Assembly: GCA_913046365.1 (NCBI GenBank)
Contig: CAJWRM010000001.1
Span: forward strand, 1-64,000
Source: an uncultured Flavobacteriales bacterium
Lineage (GTDB): Bacteria; Bacteroidota; Bacteroidia; Flavobacteriales_D; Crocinitomicaceae
Direction: 5' to 3'
Length of the DNA stretch: 64,000 bases
Positions 1-9,694 of this stretch are shown here, piece after piece. A model generated the notes under the pieces. The model was not told where the DNA came from, ran no database searches, and saw only the letters and a program-made list of their open reading frames with translations. Position 1 is the stretch's first letter, and each line of letters begins with the position of its first letter. The position numbers were made by a program, and so were the translations under genes.

Positions 1-366
1 TGGCGTAACATCTGGTGTTGGCGTTGGCGTAACATCTGGTGTTGGAGTAGGCGTAATATCTGGTGTTGGCGTTGGCGTAATATCTGGTGTTGGCGTAGGC
101 GTAACATCTGGTGTTGGCGTAGGCGTAATATCTGGTGTTGGCGTAGGCGTAACATCTGGTGTTGGCGTTGGCGTACCATCTGATGTTGGCGTTGGCGTAG
201 CATCTGGTGTTGGCGTTGGCGTAATATCTGGCGTAGGGGTACCATCCGGGGTTGGCGTTGGCGTAGCATCCGGTGTTGGTGTTGGCGTACCATCTGGGGT
301 TGGTGTTGGCGTACCATCTGGGGTTGGCGTTGGCGTAACATCTGGGGTTGGCGTTACATCCGGGTC
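1..366 (-). repeat. Tandem 24-nt coding repeat (TPTPTPDx units)
   Basis: The DNA repeats a unit of about 24 nt, read on the minus strand as Thr-Pro-Thr-Pro-Thr-Pro-Asp-X with X = Val, Ile, Gly or Ala. About 16 Asp-X-Thr-Pro steps are visible and the array runs off the left edge. Units differ mainly in the Asp-X codon and by single-base changes. Some units are shortened ([12 protein letters not shown]), which suggests slippage or unequal exchange. It codes for an extended, disordered linker between the barrel and the expected periplasmic domain. Confidence 0.9.
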
Positions 367-1290
367 AGGACTCGTAGGAGAAGAATCAGGCACAACATCT
401 GGCGCTGGAGTTACATCTGGCGTAGGCGATGGAACAATAGCTAAGTTCGTGGAATCAGCACCTTTCTCTTTACCATCACAGTCAACAACCGCGCCATATG
501 GCGTATCTTTTTCTTGATCTAAAAAATTAATGACTCCATCCCCATCATCATCCTGAAATTTTTTCTGCAACACAACATTAGCACTGTCTAATTTTTTAAT
601 CTCATTTTCTAAATAAGACATATCGGGAAAACACGGCGAGTAAGCCCAATCCATATGTTGTTCGTGCTTCCCCAAGTATAAATTCAAACCGATAGAAGCA
701 TTGGCTACAAAACCATCAAAACCTCTTTTTGTATGTTCAGTGAGCATATCAAACGTTCTTTGCTGATAAATATGCCAAATGAATGAAGCATCTATAAATA
801 GTGCGGCGCGTTTACCGATTTTCACTTGTGGCGTAAATCCAAACATGAGATTAGCCATACGTTCATCCTGAACAATACTATCACTCCGTAGCATAGAAAA
901 TCCACCACCTCCATGAAATAATAAGCTAATATGATTCGTGAAGTTCTCAAACATGAGCATGCGCCCTATATCAGCAATTCCTTGAACAGAAGTACGATAA
1001 TAATTTGTTTGGAAAGGCAAACTAAAACCGTTATCTCCTTTGTCGTCGTTGGTAATCTTGTCGAACCCAAAATCAACCTTTACGCCATACTTATTATTAA
1101 ACATGTAACGCAAGCCTCCAGAAACATGGAATAGATCATAAGTGTTGGAAAAATAACCGTCTGTATATGGTTTTACTGCATTTGTCAGTCCTCCACCCAA
1201 ATCCAGCGACCATTTGTTGTTTTCCTCAAATTGACCCAAAGAGGTAAATGAAAACAATGAAATAAAAATGAAAAAAAACAACTTACTCAT
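1..1290 (-). CDS. OmpA-like outer membrane protein with Pro/Thr/Asp repeat linker (partial, 3' end outside window)
   Basis: The frame is open from an ATG at 1290 to the window edge, so the C-terminus is missing. It starts with a signal peptide ([15 protein letters not shown], then a likely cut after SLGQ). Residues about 25-215 look like an eight-stranded OmpA-type barrel, with alternating hydrophobic strands. A calcium-binding thrombospondin type 3-like motif, [16 protein letters not shown], lies near residue 247. From about residue 310 the chain becomes a long TPTPD repeat. By analogy with Flavobacteriia relatives, a C-terminal OmpA peptidoglycan-binding domain is expected beyond position 1, but it is not visible here. 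The likely role is anchoring the outer membrane to the wall. The N-terminal half is clear; the family name is inferred from architecture. Confidence 0.75.
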   Translation of the reverse strand, partial: MSKLFFFIFISLFSFTSLGQFEENNKWSLDLGGGLTNAVKPYTDGYFSNTYDLFHVSGGLRYMFNNKYGVKVDFGFDKITNDDKGDNGFSLPFQTNYYRTSVQGIADIGRMLMFENFTNHISLLFHGGGGFSMLRSDSIVQDERMANLMFGFTPQVKIGKRAALFIDASFIWHIYQQRTFDMLTEHTKRGFDGFVANASIGLNLYLGKHEQHMDWAYSPCFPDMSYLENEIKKLDSANVVLQKKFQDDDGDGVINFLDQEKDTPYGAVVDCDGKEKGADSTNLAIVPSPTPDVTPAPDVVPDSSPTSPDPDVTPTPDVTPTPTPDGTPTPTPDGTPTPTPDATPTPTPDGTPTPDITPTPTPDATPTPTSDGTPTPTPDVTPTPTPDITPTPTPDVTPTPTPDITPTPTPDITPTPTPDVTPTPTPDVTP

Positions 1291-1341
1291 GACTATACCT
1301 TTGATTATTAACAAATATAGGACAAAATAAAAGAAAATCTT

Positions 1342-1764
1342 CTATTCTTGTTTAACGAAAACAAACTTCCTTAATTGAAAACTCGGGACATCATAATACT
1401 CTATAACTAAATCTCTCTTAGTTAGTAAAATAACTTTGTATGTAATCCTTTGATCACCCGATCCCATAATTAACTCATCTGAGTTCAGTGAATATATCAA
1501 ATCGTTACTCTGAAAATCAACCCAGAAGACATAAATTCCCGTGTCTATATTCAAATCAAAAGAAAGAAAACCATCAGACGAACCAGCATCGAAATTTAAA
1601 TTCAGAAAGCCATTCACGTCTTCGAGAATATGCTCTGCAAGCTGACCATCAGTAACCTTTATTCGGGCCAGAGACCAATCGCCTTCCATTTGTCTGATAT
1701 ATCTATTTTCCTTTGAGCAGGAAAACATAATAGACAAACATAATATGAATAGTAGTCGCGTCAA
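1342..1764 (-). CDS. Small lipoprotein of unknown function
   Basis: A 140-residue protein with a lipoprotein signal: MTRLLFILCLSIMFSC, with the lipobox ending in Cys16, followed by SKEN. The mature part has alternating hydrophobic residues and looks like a small beta-barrel or lipocalin-like fold, but I do not recognise a family. The start codon is TTG. It overlaps the stop of the upstream M20 amidohydrolase by four bases (TTGA), so translation is probably coupled. No catalytic motif is visible. The envelope location is well supported; the function is unknown. Confidence 0.65.
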   Translation of the reverse strand: MTRLLFILCLSIMFSCSKENRYIRQMEGDWSLARIKVTDGQLAEHILEDVNGFLNLNFDAGSSDGFLSFDLNIDTGIYVFWVDFQSNDLIYSLNSDELIMGSGDQRITYKVILLTKRDLVIEYYDVPSFQLRKFVFVKQE

Positions 1765-2957
1765 GGGTCAAGCAAAAAAGCAATGGAATAAAAAAGTTTA
1801 AGCCCTGATTTCATGGCATTGTGGTCAATATCAAACTTAGATTGATGGACGTTGTAGGTAATTCCTTTGGCTTTATTACCTATACCGAGCCGAAAGAAAC
1901 AAACAGGCACTAAATGACTATAGAAAGCAAAATCTTCTGCCGTCATGCGCAAATCTAAGTCATGAACATGGGCTTCCCCAAGAACATCACATGCAATACC
2001 TCGCGCCTTTTTAGTCAATTCTGGATCATTTTTTAAAAAGGGATACCCCTTGGATATGCTTAATTTTATATTTCCACCATACTTTAATGAAACTCTTTCC
2101 GCGATTGCTTTGAGCTCTAATTTTGCCGTTTCGCGCCACGCTTCATTCATCGTGCGAAAAGTTCCTTTTATAGTTGCAGATTGAGGAACTACATTAGTGG
2201 ACCCAAGGGCCTCAAATCGACCAAAATTAATTACACTTGGAACATCACCCGGTGAATTTGAGTTGATATAGTTTTGAGCCGCTATGATAAACTCTGCCCC
2301 CATAAACATAGGATTTATGGTTTGTCCTGTCAAGGCTCCATGACCACCTTTACCTAAAATTTCAACATGAAGCTCATCACTGGAAGCCATATATAGATCC
2401 TCACGAAAACCAACATGACCAAATTCAAAATCAGGAAAGACATGTAAGGCAAACATTTTGGAAACTTCCGGATTCGAGAGTCCCCCCTCATCAATAATTA
2501 AATTAGCACCCCCAGGATTCACTTCTTCACCTGGTTGAAAGATTAATTTTATGGGCTGCTTAAGCTGGTTCTTGAAACGAAATAAAACTTCTGCCAAACC
2601 CAAAAGAATTGACGTATGTACATCGTGCCCGCAGGCGTGCATAATACCATCCTTTTTGCTTTTGTAGGAAACTTCATTCTCCTCGTGTATAGGTAAAGCA
2701 TCTAAATCCGCTCGAAAAGCCAAACATCGATCATTCTCGTCCTGACCATCACCATAAATCATCACAATAACACCTGTAACGCCAATTGCACGCACATCGG
2801 GAATACCAATCTCCTTTAAAGTTGCTTTAACGAAAGCCGCGGTTTCGTATTCCTCATAAGAAAGTTCAGGATGCATATGAAGATGTTCGCGATACCTGCA
2901 CATACTTTTGTATACAGCGCCCGCAAATTCATCTATTTCAGTCAGATCAATCATCAT
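1761..2957 (-). CDS. M20 family amidohydrolase (N-acyl-amino acid / peptide hydrolase)
   Basis: A metal-dependent hydrolase of the M20D/IAA-amino acid hydrolase type, which cleaves N-acyl or dipeptide-like amide bonds in the cytoplasm. The N-terminal signature HMHPELSYEE, the metal motif HACGHDVHTSILLG and FQPGEEVNPGGA are present. A dimerisation domain follows, and near the end comes MTAEDFAFYS, which holds the last metal-site region. The length (about 398 aa) is typical. The longest frame begins at a TTG (2966), but the ATG at 2957 or 2954 is a better start. It overlaps the end of the TauE gene by about 11 bases. The exact substrate cannot be told. Confidence 0.88.
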   Translation of the reverse strand: MMIDLTEIDEFAGAVYKSMCRYREHLHMHPELSYEEYETAAFVKATLKEIGIPDVRAIGVTGVIVMIYGDGQDENDRCLAFRADLDALPIHEENEVSYKSKKDGIMHACGHDVHTSILLGLAEVLFRFKNQLKQPIKLIFQPGEEVNPGGANLIIDEGGLSNPEVSKMFALHVFPDFEFGHVGFREDLYMASSDELHVEILGKGGHGALTGQTINPMFMGAEFIIAAQNYINSNSPGDVPSVINFGRFEALGSTNVVPQSATIKGTFRTMNEAWRETAKLELKAIAERVSLKYGGNIKLSISKGYPFLKNDPELTKKARGIACDVLGEAHVHDLDLRMTAEDFAFYSHLVPVCFFRLGIGNKAKGITYNVHQSKFDIDHNAMKSGLKLFYSIAFLLDP

Positions 2958-3342
2958 TAGAAACAATAGACTGATAACCGGAAAGAATCAATTTAACAGA
3001 AACCAATGCCATTAGAATACCAAAAAGAAGTTTTACGACATTAGGACTGAGCTTTAGAGATAATTTAGAACCAAAATACGCACCAACAAAAAACGTAATG
3101 GCAACAACTAGTCCAAATTTCCATTGAACGTTACCATCTCTCCAATAATTCATTAGCCCTAACCACACGACTGGCATAGCAAGAACAAATAGACTTGTAC
3201 CCTGGGCTTCGTGCTGAGTTAAACCCAATAAAAAAACAAGACCAGGAACAATAATAATCCCCCCTCCCACTCCCACAAAACCGCTTAAAACCCCTGCGAA
3301 TATACCTATTGAACTGAGCATTAATATTGTTTGAACTGTCAT
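2947..3342 (-). CDS. TauE/SafE family membrane protein, half-size
   Basis: A 131-residue membrane protein with about four hydrophobic segments. The glycine-rich signature GFVGVGGGIIIVPGLV in the first segment is that of the TauE/SafE (former DUF81) permease family, whose members move sulfite, sulfoacetate or other small anions. Family members are usually about 250 residues with two repeats. This protein has only one half, so it probably dimerises to form a full carrier. It overlaps the M20 hydrolase gene downstream, and the two probably form one transcript. The substrate is unknown. Confidence 0.75.
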   Translation of the reverse strand: MTVQTILMLSSIGIFAGVLSGFVGVGGGIIIVPGLVFLLGLTQHEAQGTSLFVLAMPVVWLGLMNYWRDGNVQWKFGLVVAITFFVGAYFGSKLSLKLSPNVVKLLFGILMALVSVKLILSGYQSIVSNDD

Positions 3343-3369
3343 TTACATTTTTTTTTAAAATTAAGAAAT

Positions 3370-4338
3370 CTAATCGACTAATAAATTACAACCGCGTACA
3401 TCAGAATTTTGAATTCGACCTATAATTTCAAAGCCATTATTTCTTTTAACACCAGCATCATCTGTTGCAATAAAACTACAACTATGAACATTGGCCAAAT
3501 CAATAACATTTATTCCAGAGCTTTTTGCTCCACTTGTTAATGTCAAGGGATCAGCCTGATCTCTATAAAGAATCTTCATCCATGGTGGCGTTGAAAAAAC
3601 CAAATCTTGACTGCAATAGGCCTGGGATAGTAGTTCAGTCATTCCATATTCTGAATATAGTTTTGAGATATTCAACTCTTGACAAAGCAATTCATGCATT
3701 TTGGCCTTCGATAATTCTTTTCGGCGGCCTTTCATGCCACCTGTCTCAATAACACAACAACCAGATAAGTCTATTTTTAAGTCAATTAAATCTAGCAATG
3801 AATAAGCTACACCAAATAATAAAACCTCTCTCCCGTCATGCTTTGCAGCATTAATTAAAGCAGGTATTTCTTGCGGCTTATCTAAGATAAATTTAGAATG
3901 AACAGATTCACTTTTATTCATTAGGCATGATACCATGTAGACCAGACTTGAATCACCTTGTTCAATATAATTAGGTAATAATCCCAAAATCACAAATTTT
4001 TCAGGGTCGCCAATAAAATTTTTAAATGCTGAAAAAAATGATTCCTCATAAATCGATATATCGTGAACAAAGTGCTGACTTCTCTGCCCTCCAGTTCCAC
4101 TGCTTTTAAATACCTCCTCAATATTTTGTGCAATAGAAGAATGAATTTTATGTGATTTGAAAAAAGAAATAGGTAAAAATGGAATTTCATCCAAAGATGA
4201 GGGATTCAGCCTTTTCAACGCCTTTGCATAATTTGAATATTCATCGCAATGCTTAATTTGATATCGGAAAACTTCAAAAGCTAAGTCTTCAAATTCTGAA
4301 GGGTTATGATTTTTGAATATTTTCTTCTTCCAATCCAC
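3370..4338 (-). CDS. LuxE-like acyl-protein synthetase / AMP-ligase family protein
   Basis: A 322-residue protein similar to LuxE and the acyl-protein synthetase family, which activates carboxylic acids with ATP. Visible hallmarks are the early FLPISFFKSH segment, a phosphate-binding loop FKSSGTGGQRSQHF (about residues 78-91) and the adenylate-type motif YSEYGMTELLSQAYC (about residues 229-243). No luxC/luxD partners lie nearby, so the role is not luminescence; transfer of an acyl or aryl group to a carrier is possible. The start is a GTG at 4338, only five bases after a good -7 box. No Met occurs near the N-terminus, which supports GTG. Confidence 0.75.
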   Translation of the reverse strand: MDWKKKIFKNHNPSEFEDLAFEVFRYQIKHCDEYSNYAKALKRLNPSSLDEIPFLPISFFKSHKIHSSIAQNIEEVFKSSGTGGQRSQHFVHDISIYEESFFSAFKNFIGDPEKFVILGLLPNYIEQGDSSLVYMVSCLMNKSESVHSKFILDKPQEIPALINAAKHDGREVLLFGVAYSLLDLIDLKIDLSGCCVIETGGMKGRRKELSKAKMHELLCQELNISKLYSEYGMTELLSQAYCSQDLVFSTPPWMKILYRDQADPLTLTSGAKSSGINVIDLANVHSCSFIATDDAGVKRNNGFEIIGRIQNSDVRGCNLLVD

Positions 4339-4343
4339 AATTA

Positions 4344-4372
4344 CAAAGGTATTTAAAGTCTTGAATAATCAA
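4344..4372 (-). promoter_or_regulatory. Promoter of the LuxE-like gene (nearly leaderless)
   Basis: On the minus strand TTG (4372-4370), 18 bases and TACCTTTG (4351-4344) match the Bacteroidota -33/-7 pattern. The GTG start begins only five bases after the -7 box, so the transcript should have little or no leader. Confidence 0.5.
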
Positions 4373-4437
4373 TAAAGTGATTACTTTTGAACTGAAAAAC
4401 ATTTTGCTTGTTATAAATCCAAATAAAAAGAGATAAA

Positions 4438-5460
4438 TTGGACCGGACTTGTGTATTACTTATTCAGCTTGGAACTCCTGACAGCCCATCTATTAGAGAT
4501 GTAAGAAGGTACTTATCTGAATTCTTAAACGACCCAAGAGTAATTGACCTACCATTCTTATTGCGCAAAATCCTTGTAAACGGAATAATTGTTCCCTTTA
4601 GAGCTCCCAAATCAGCCAAAATATACAAAGAACTTTGGGATAAAAGTGATGGTATATCTCCTTTAATGACACATACTGAAAATGTTAAAAACCTCTTACA
4701 GAAACAATACGATTCAGCACAAGTAACCATAGAATTTGCTATGAGGTATCAGAACCCATCAATGGATTCAGTTATGGAGAAAATTCGGAAAGAAAACTAC
4801 GATCATATTATTATTCTACCTCTGTTTCCACATTATGCAAGTGCATCAGGAGGTTCTGCTATAGACAAGGCATTGAAAATCATCAAAGAATGGTGGGTGC
4901 TACCAAAGATTAGTGTGATTAACCAGTTTTGGAACAACGAAGGATATATTAATTCTATCGTTGAACGAAGTAAAGCATTCGATTTGAAGTCTTACGACCA
5001 TATTTTATTTTCCTATCATGGCCTACCAAACAGACATGTAGATAAAGTTTATGAAGGAAGTGACCTTTGCTCAGACCAACCGTGTGAAGATGAAATCAAT
5101 GAAAAAAATAAGCTTTGTTACAAAGCAACGGCTTATGCTACCACAAGACTTTTGGCAGATAAAATGAATCTTGAACCACAAGACTACACAGTTTGCTTCC
5201 AATCAAGACTTGACAAGAAATGGCTGACCCCTTTTTCTGATCAAGTTGTCGAAAAATGGGCTGAAAAGGGTGCTAAAAAACTACTCGTCTTTTCACCTGC
5301 ATTTGTGGCAGATTGTTTAGAAACAATTATAGAGATAGGCGCTGAATACCAAGAAATATTCGAGGAAAATGGAGGGGATCACGTACAGCTTGTGCCAAGT
5401 AACAATGACCACCCTGAATTTATTAAAGGATTAGAAGAGTTAATTAACAAGGAATTATAA
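4438..5460 (+). CDS. hemH: Ferrochelatase
   Basis: Inserts ferrous iron into protoporphyrin IX to make protoheme in the cytoplasm. The N-terminus VLLIQLGTPDSPS is the HemH signature. ELWDKSDGISPLM, the catalytic-His region FSYHGLPNRHVDK (about residue 194) and FSPAFVADCLETIIEIG with the conserved Glu are all present. The length of 340 aa is normal. The start appears to be a TTG (4438), since no ATG lies between the preceding in-frame stop and the LGTP motif. It diverges from the LuxE-like gene. No other heme genes are in the window. Confidence 0.93.
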   Translation: MDRTCVLLIQLGTPDSPSIRDVRRYLSEFLNDPRVIDLPFLLRKILVNGIIVPFRAPKSAKIYKELWDKSDGISPLMTHTENVKNLLQKQYDSAQVTIEFAMRYQNPSMDSVMEKIRKENYDHIIILPLFPHYASASGGSAIDKALKIIKEWWVLPKISVINQFWNNEGYINSIVERSKAFDLKSYDHILFSYHGLPNRHVDKVYEGSDLCSDQPCEDEINEKNKLCYKATAYATTRLLADKMNLEPQDYTVCFQSRLDKKWLTPFSDQVVEKWAEKGAKKLLVFSPAFVADCLETIIEIGAEYQEIFEENGGDHVQLVPSNNDHPEFIKGLEELINKEL

Positions 5461-5491
5461 TTGTTTCTTGTACAAGAGTTTTATAATTTTG
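5461..5491 (+). promoter_or_regulatory. Promoter of ahcY
   Basis: TTG (5461-5463), 20 bases and TAATTTTG (5484-5491) fit the Bacteroidota TTG / TAnnTTTG consensus. The predicted start is near 5498, giving a leader of about 10 bases before the ATG at 5509. It lies directly after the hemH stop codon. Confidence 0.6.
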
Positions 5492-5508
5492 CAACCTAAA
5501 TTGAAAGT

Positions 5509-6822
5509 ATGTCAAATACAACAGAAAAAGTAACGTATAAAGTAAAAGATATTTCCCTAGCAGATTGGGGTAGAAAAGAAATAAAGCTTGCCGAGGCAGA
5601 GATGCCGGGTCTTATGAGCTTGAGAGAAGAGTATGGTACTTCAAAACCATTAGCTGGTGCAAGAATTGCTGGATGTCTTCATATGACCGTTCAAACTGCA
5701 GTGCTTATTGAGACATTGGTTGAGCTTGGTGCAGATGTAACTTGGTCATCATGTAATATATTTTCAACGCAGGACCATGCTGCCGCTGCTATTGCTGCTG
5801 CAGGTATACCAGTTTATGCTTGGAAAGGTATGAACGAAGAAGAATTTGACTGGTGTATTGAGCAAACTTTATTTGCTTTTAAGGATGGTGAGCCATTGAA
5901 TATGATTTTGGATGATGGTGGAGATTTAACCAATATGGTTTTTGACCGTTACCCAGAACTTACCGCAAACATCAAAGGGCTTTCTGAAGAAACGACAACA
6001 GGTGTTCACAGGTTATATGAAAGAAAAAACAATGGTACTCTTGTAATGCCCGCAATCAATGTTAACGATTCTGTTACAAAATCTAAATTTGACAACAAAT
6101 ACGGATGTAAAGAATCATTAGTGGATGCTATCAGAAGAGCTACAGATACAATGATGGCAGGAAAAGTTGCTGTTGTATGCGGTTATGGTGATGTTGGTAA
6201 AGGTTCTGCAGCTTCATTACAAGGCGCTGGAGCAAGAGTGATCGTTACAGAAGTTGATCCGATTTGTGCCCTACAGGCTGCTATGGATGGATTTGAGGTA
6301 AGAAAACTCAATTCAGTTGTTCACAATGTAGACATTGTGGTAACCACAACAGGTAATAAAGATATCGTTGTTGGTTCTCACTTTGAGCGCATGAAAGACA
6401 AAACGATTGTTTGTAACATTGGTCACTTCGATAATGAAATAGATATGGCTTGGCTCAATGGAACTTATGGAGACTCTAAAGTAGAAATTAAACCTCAAGT
6501 TGATTTATACAACGTTAAAGGAAATGAAATCATCGTTCTTGCAGAAGGAAGATTGGTGAACCTCGGATGCGCGACAGGTCATCCGTCATTTGTAATGTCG
6601 AATTCATTTACAAACCAAACACTAGCGCAAATTGAATTGTGGGAGAATTCAGATAAGTATGATAACGATGTATATATGCTTCCAAAAGCATTGGACGAAA
6701 AGGTAGCGCGTTTACACCTTGCAAAAATTGGTGTAGAGCTTGAAGAACTTTCTACGGACCAAGCTGATTATATTGGTGTAAAAGTTCAAGGTCCATACAA
6801 ACCTGAGCACTACAGATATTAA
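5509..6822 (+). CDS. ahcY: Adenosylhomocysteinase (S-adenosylhomocysteine hydrolase)
   Basis: Splits S-adenosylhomocysteine into adenosine and homocysteine, recycling the product of SAM-dependent methylation. It is cytoplasmic and NAD-dependent. The substrate-site sequences [16 protein letters not shown] and [16 protein letters not shown] are present. The NAD-binding loop [18 protein letters not shown] lies near residue 225, and the C-terminal tail ending KPEHYRY supplies the Lys/Tyr pair that completes the neighbouring subunit's NAD site. The length of 437 aa is typical. It has its own promoter and is followed by a terminator shared with the convergent acnB. Confidence 0.97.
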   Translation: MSNTTEKVTYKVKDISLADWGRKEIKLAEAEMPGLMSLREEYGTSKPLAGARIAGCLHMTVQTAVLIETLVELGADVTWSSCNIFSTQDHAAAAIAAAGIPVYAWKGMNEEEFDWCIEQTLFAFKDGEPLNMILDDGGDLTNMVFDRYPELTANIKGLSEETTTGVHRLYERKNNGTLVMPAINVNDSVTKSKFDNKYGCKESLVDAIRRATDTMMAGKVAVVCGYGDVGKGSAASLQGAGARVIVTEVDPICALQAAMDGFEVRKLNSVVHNVDIVVTTTGNKDIVVGSHFERMKDKTIVCNIGHFDNEIDMAWLNGTYGDSKVEIKPQVDLYNVKGNEIIVLAEGRLVNLGCATGHPSFVMSNSFTNQTLAQIELWENSDKYDNDVYMLPKALDEKVARLHLAKIGVELEELSTDQADYIGVKVQGPYKPEHYRY

Positions 6823-6843
6823 GCATTAATTTATGCTAAAGAG

Positions 6844-6872
6844 AAAAGTGAGCCATTGGTTCACTTTTTTTG
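6844..6872 (+). terminator. Rho-independent terminator after ahcY
   Basis: The hairpin AAAAGTGAGCC / GGTTCACTTTT (about 11 pairs including one G-U, with a tiny loop) is followed by a run of T. It lies between the convergent ahcY and acnB genes. Confidence 0.75.
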
Positions 6873-6895
6873 TTTCTTAAATTAGTAAATGTTCT

Positions 6896-9694
6896 CTAAT
6901 AGGAGAGTAAATGTCCTGGCTTGGAAGTCATATCGCTGCTAGGTGGGGCAAATTGAGTTAAAGAAATTCCTCTAACTGAATCTCTATATTCCTTTATTGA
7001 AGGGACTCTTCCTAAGATTGCAGATAGAACTACGACAGGGGTTGAACCAAGTAAAGACTCACCTTTTTTTCGCTTTGAATCAGCGACAACTCTTCCTTGA
7101 AATAGACGAGTCGAGGTTGCCATTACGGTGTCCCCTTTTTCAGCCTTTTCTTGATTTCCCATGCAAAGGTTACACCCTGGACGTTCCAAATAGAGTATAT
7201 TTTCATATTTGGTACGCGCTAAAGTTTTAGGAGCGTTGTCGTCAAATTCAAAACCTGAATACTTTTGAAGTATTTCCCAATCTCCCTCTTCCTTTAATTC
7301 CTCAATAATGTTGTACGTTGGTGCCGTGACAACAAGCGGTGCTTTGAATTCTACTTTTCCATAAATCGCTTCCAAGTTTTTTAACATTTTTGCAACAATT
7401 TTAATGTCACCTTTATGTACCATGCAAGAACCAACAAATCCTAAATCCACTTTTTTATTGGCTCCGTAATAAGACAATTCGCGAATCGTATCATGCGTAT
7501 AGCGCTTTGAAACGTCTTCGTTATTTACATCAGGGTCAGCGATCATTGGTTCATTGATAATACTAAGATCAACCTCAAATTCTGCATGATACTTTGCGTT
7601 CTCATCAGGTGTTAGCGGAGGTTTTTCACCAGATCGTATTTCTTCAATACGCTTGTTGGCCATATCAATTAAACCTTGAAGCACTTGCTTCTCATTGTCC
7701 ATGCCCTTCGCGATCATAATACCAATTCTACTTTTGGCTATTTCTAGAGATTCAATAAGTGTATCAGGTTGTGAAATACAAATAGATGCTTTCGCTTTCA
7801 TCTCCGCGGTCCAATCAGTAAATGTAAACGCTTGGTCTGCTAGAAGCGTTCCAATGTGCACTTCAATAATCCTTCCTTGAAATACATTTTCGCCTTTAAA
7901 GTGATCTAGCATCTGTGCCTGCGTTGCATGAACTACATCTCTGAAATCCATGTGCTCTGACATCTCACCTTTGAAGGTTACCTTAACAGATTCAGGAATG
8001 GGCATTGATGCTTCACCTGTAGCTAATGCCAAGGCAACAGTACCAGAATCAGCCCCAAAAGCAACACCTTTGGACATTCTTGTATGTGAATCTCCACCAA
8101 TAATGATGGCCCGGTCATCGATTGTCAGATCGTTTAATACCTTGTGAATAACATCGGTCAATGGGTGATACACATCTTTTGGATCTCGCCCGGTAATCAA
8201 ACCGAAATCGTTCATAAATCGCATAAGACGTGGTGTATTTTCCTGGGCTTTTAAGTCCCAAACTGAAGCCGTGTGGCAACCAGATTGATAGGCAGCATCT
8301 ACAATTGGTGAAACAACTTTGGCGGCCATCATTTCTAATTCCTGAGAGGTCATTAGACCAGTTGTGTCCTGAGAACCGACAATATTGACATTGACTCGAA
8401 CATAGGATCCAGCATGCAGCACTGATCCTGAGGTTCCAACTGCATTTCTATTAAATATCTTTTCCACGGCGGTCAAACCTTGCCCTTTGTGAGAAATCTC
8501 TTTTGAAGGTGCAAACACTACAGGCATTTCAATACCCAGTACCTTGGCTGCGAATGTCTGGAGCTTTTTACCAAAAACAATGGCATATGACCCTCCGGCC
8601 TTCATGAATTCTATTTTTTGCGGCGTAAATGCAGCGGATATATCTTTTAATTCCTTATCACCGTTATATAACTTTTTCTCTTTGGTGTTAATCGTAAGAA
8701 CCGTTCCTGTTTTTACAGAATAAATCTCCTCAAGTACTGGTTCTCCATCTTCATCAAAAACAGTATTTCCATTTTGATCCTTCTTCTTTTGCCAATTTTT
8801 AAGATCGATACCTATCCCTCCCGTAACGCCCACAGTCGTCAGGAATATCGGCGAAATCCCGTTTGTTCCAGCAACCACCGGTGCAAAATTGATAAATGGA
8901 ACATAGGGACTAGCTTGCTTGCCAATCCATAATGCTACGTTGTTTACCCCTGACATTCTGGAAGAACCGACACCCATTGTTCCCCTCTCAGCGAGTAGCA
9001 TTACTCTTTTATCAGGGTGCGCATTTTTAAGTGCTAAGAGCTCTTCTTGACGTTTCTCATCAAATTCGAACATGCATTTCCCATGCAATTCTCTATCTGC
9101 TCTAGAATGCGCCTCTTTTCCCGGAGAAAGTAAGTCGGTAGAAATATCTCCCACGCCAGCAACATAGGTGACAACTTTAATTTCTTCTTCAATGTCTGGC
9201 AATTTTGTAAAAAATTCGGCTTGAGCATAGCTTTCTAAAATATCTTTGACAATGTCATTGCCTTTTTTATAGGCCTCCTCTAAACGATCCATATCTGCCT
9301 CGTATAAAAAAACTTGTGTCTTCAATACTTTCGCAGCCTCTCTCGCTATAGTTTTGTCGTTTTCAAATACCAAATCGATGAGTACCTCTATAGATGGGCC
9401 ACCCTTCATGTGCGACAATTGCTCAAAAGCAAATTCAGGTGAAATTTCATTAACCACAGATTCACCCAAAATAATCTCCTTTAAAAAAGAAGCTTTAACG
9501 TCTGCGGCGGCTGTTGTTCCTGGTAAAATATTATATGTAAAATAATGCAAAGAATCTTTTCGGTATTCATGATTATCCGCCGTTATTTGCGAAACTATCT
9601 CAGTGACCAATTCTGCTCCATTAATTGGTAAAGGATGAAGACCTTGTGAAGCACGTTCACTAATTTCTTTAAGATAATCTTGATATTCACTCAT
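6896..9694 (-). CDS. acnB: Aconitate hydratase B (bifunctional aconitase / 2-methylisocitrate dehydratase)
   Basis: Interconverts citrate and isocitrate in the TCA cycle through a [4Fe-4S] cluster. The B-type layout is clear: an N-terminal HEAT-like helical domain, a swivel domain (GVGSSRMSGVNN, about residues 240-251) and the three catalytic domains. Cluster cysteines are seen in GSCMVHKGDIK (about residue 755) and RPGCNLCMGNQ (about residues 837-840). GGDSHTRMSKGVAFGADSG is also typical. At 932 aa it is longer than the E. coli enzyme (865 aa). It is a single gene, convergent with ahcY and divergent from the CoA-transferase. Confidence 0.96.
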   Translation of the reverse strand: MSEYQDYLKEISERASQGLHPLPINGAELVTEIVSQITADNHEYRKDSLHYFTYNILPGTTAAADVKASFLKEIILGESVVNEISPEFAFEQLSHMKGGPSIEVLIDLVFENDKTIAREAAKVLKTQVFLYEADMDRLEEAYKKGNDIVKDILESYAQAEFFTKLPDIEEEIKVVTYVAGVGDISTDLLSPGKEAHSRADRELHGKCMFEFDEKRQEELLALKNAHPDKRVMLLAERGTMGVGSSRMSGVNNVALWIGKQASPYVPFINFAPVVAGTNGISPIFLTTVGVTGGIGIDLKNWQKKKDQNGNTVFDEDGEPVLEEIYSVKTGTVLTINTKEKKLYNGDKELKDISAAFTPQKIEFMKAGGSYAIVFGKKLQTFAAKVLGIEMPVVFAPSKEISHKGQGLTAVEKIFNRNAVGTSGSVLHAGSYVRVNVNIVGSQDTTGLMTSQELEMMAAKVVSPIVDAAYQSGCHTASVWDLKAQENTPRLMRFMNDFGLITGRDPKDVYHPLTDVIHKVLNDLTIDDRAIIIGGDSHTRMSKGVAFGADSGTVALALATGEASMPIPESVKVTFKGEMSEHMDFRDVVHATQAQMLDHFKGENVFQGRIIEVHIGTLLADQAFTFTDWTAEMKAKASICISQPDTLIESLEIAKSRIGIMIAKGMDNEKQVLQGLIDMANKRIEEIRSGEKPPLTPDENAKYHAEFEVDLSIINEPMIADPDVNNEDVSKRYTHDTIRELSYYGANKKVDLGFVGSCMVHKGDIKIVAKMLKNLEAIYGKVEFKAPLVVTAPTYNIIEELKEEGDWEILQKYSGFEFDDNAPKTLARTKYENILYLERPGCNLCMGNQEKAEKGDTVMATSTRLFQGRVVADSKRKKGESLLGSTPVVVLSAILGRVPSIKEYRDSVRGISLTQFAPPSSDMTSKPGHLLSY

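Noticed and set aside
1-366. Regular repeats that could be taken for a CRISPR array or noncoding satellite
   Set aside because: They stay in one open reading frame and encode a TPTPTPDx linker; there are no unique spacers.
3370-4338. Luminescence (lux) operon
   Set aside because: Only a LuxE-like protein is present; no luxA, luxB, luxC or luxD homologue is in the window.
9034-9228. Several short open frames inside acnB on both strands
   Set aside because: They overlap an unambiguous 932-residue aconitase and have no independent features.
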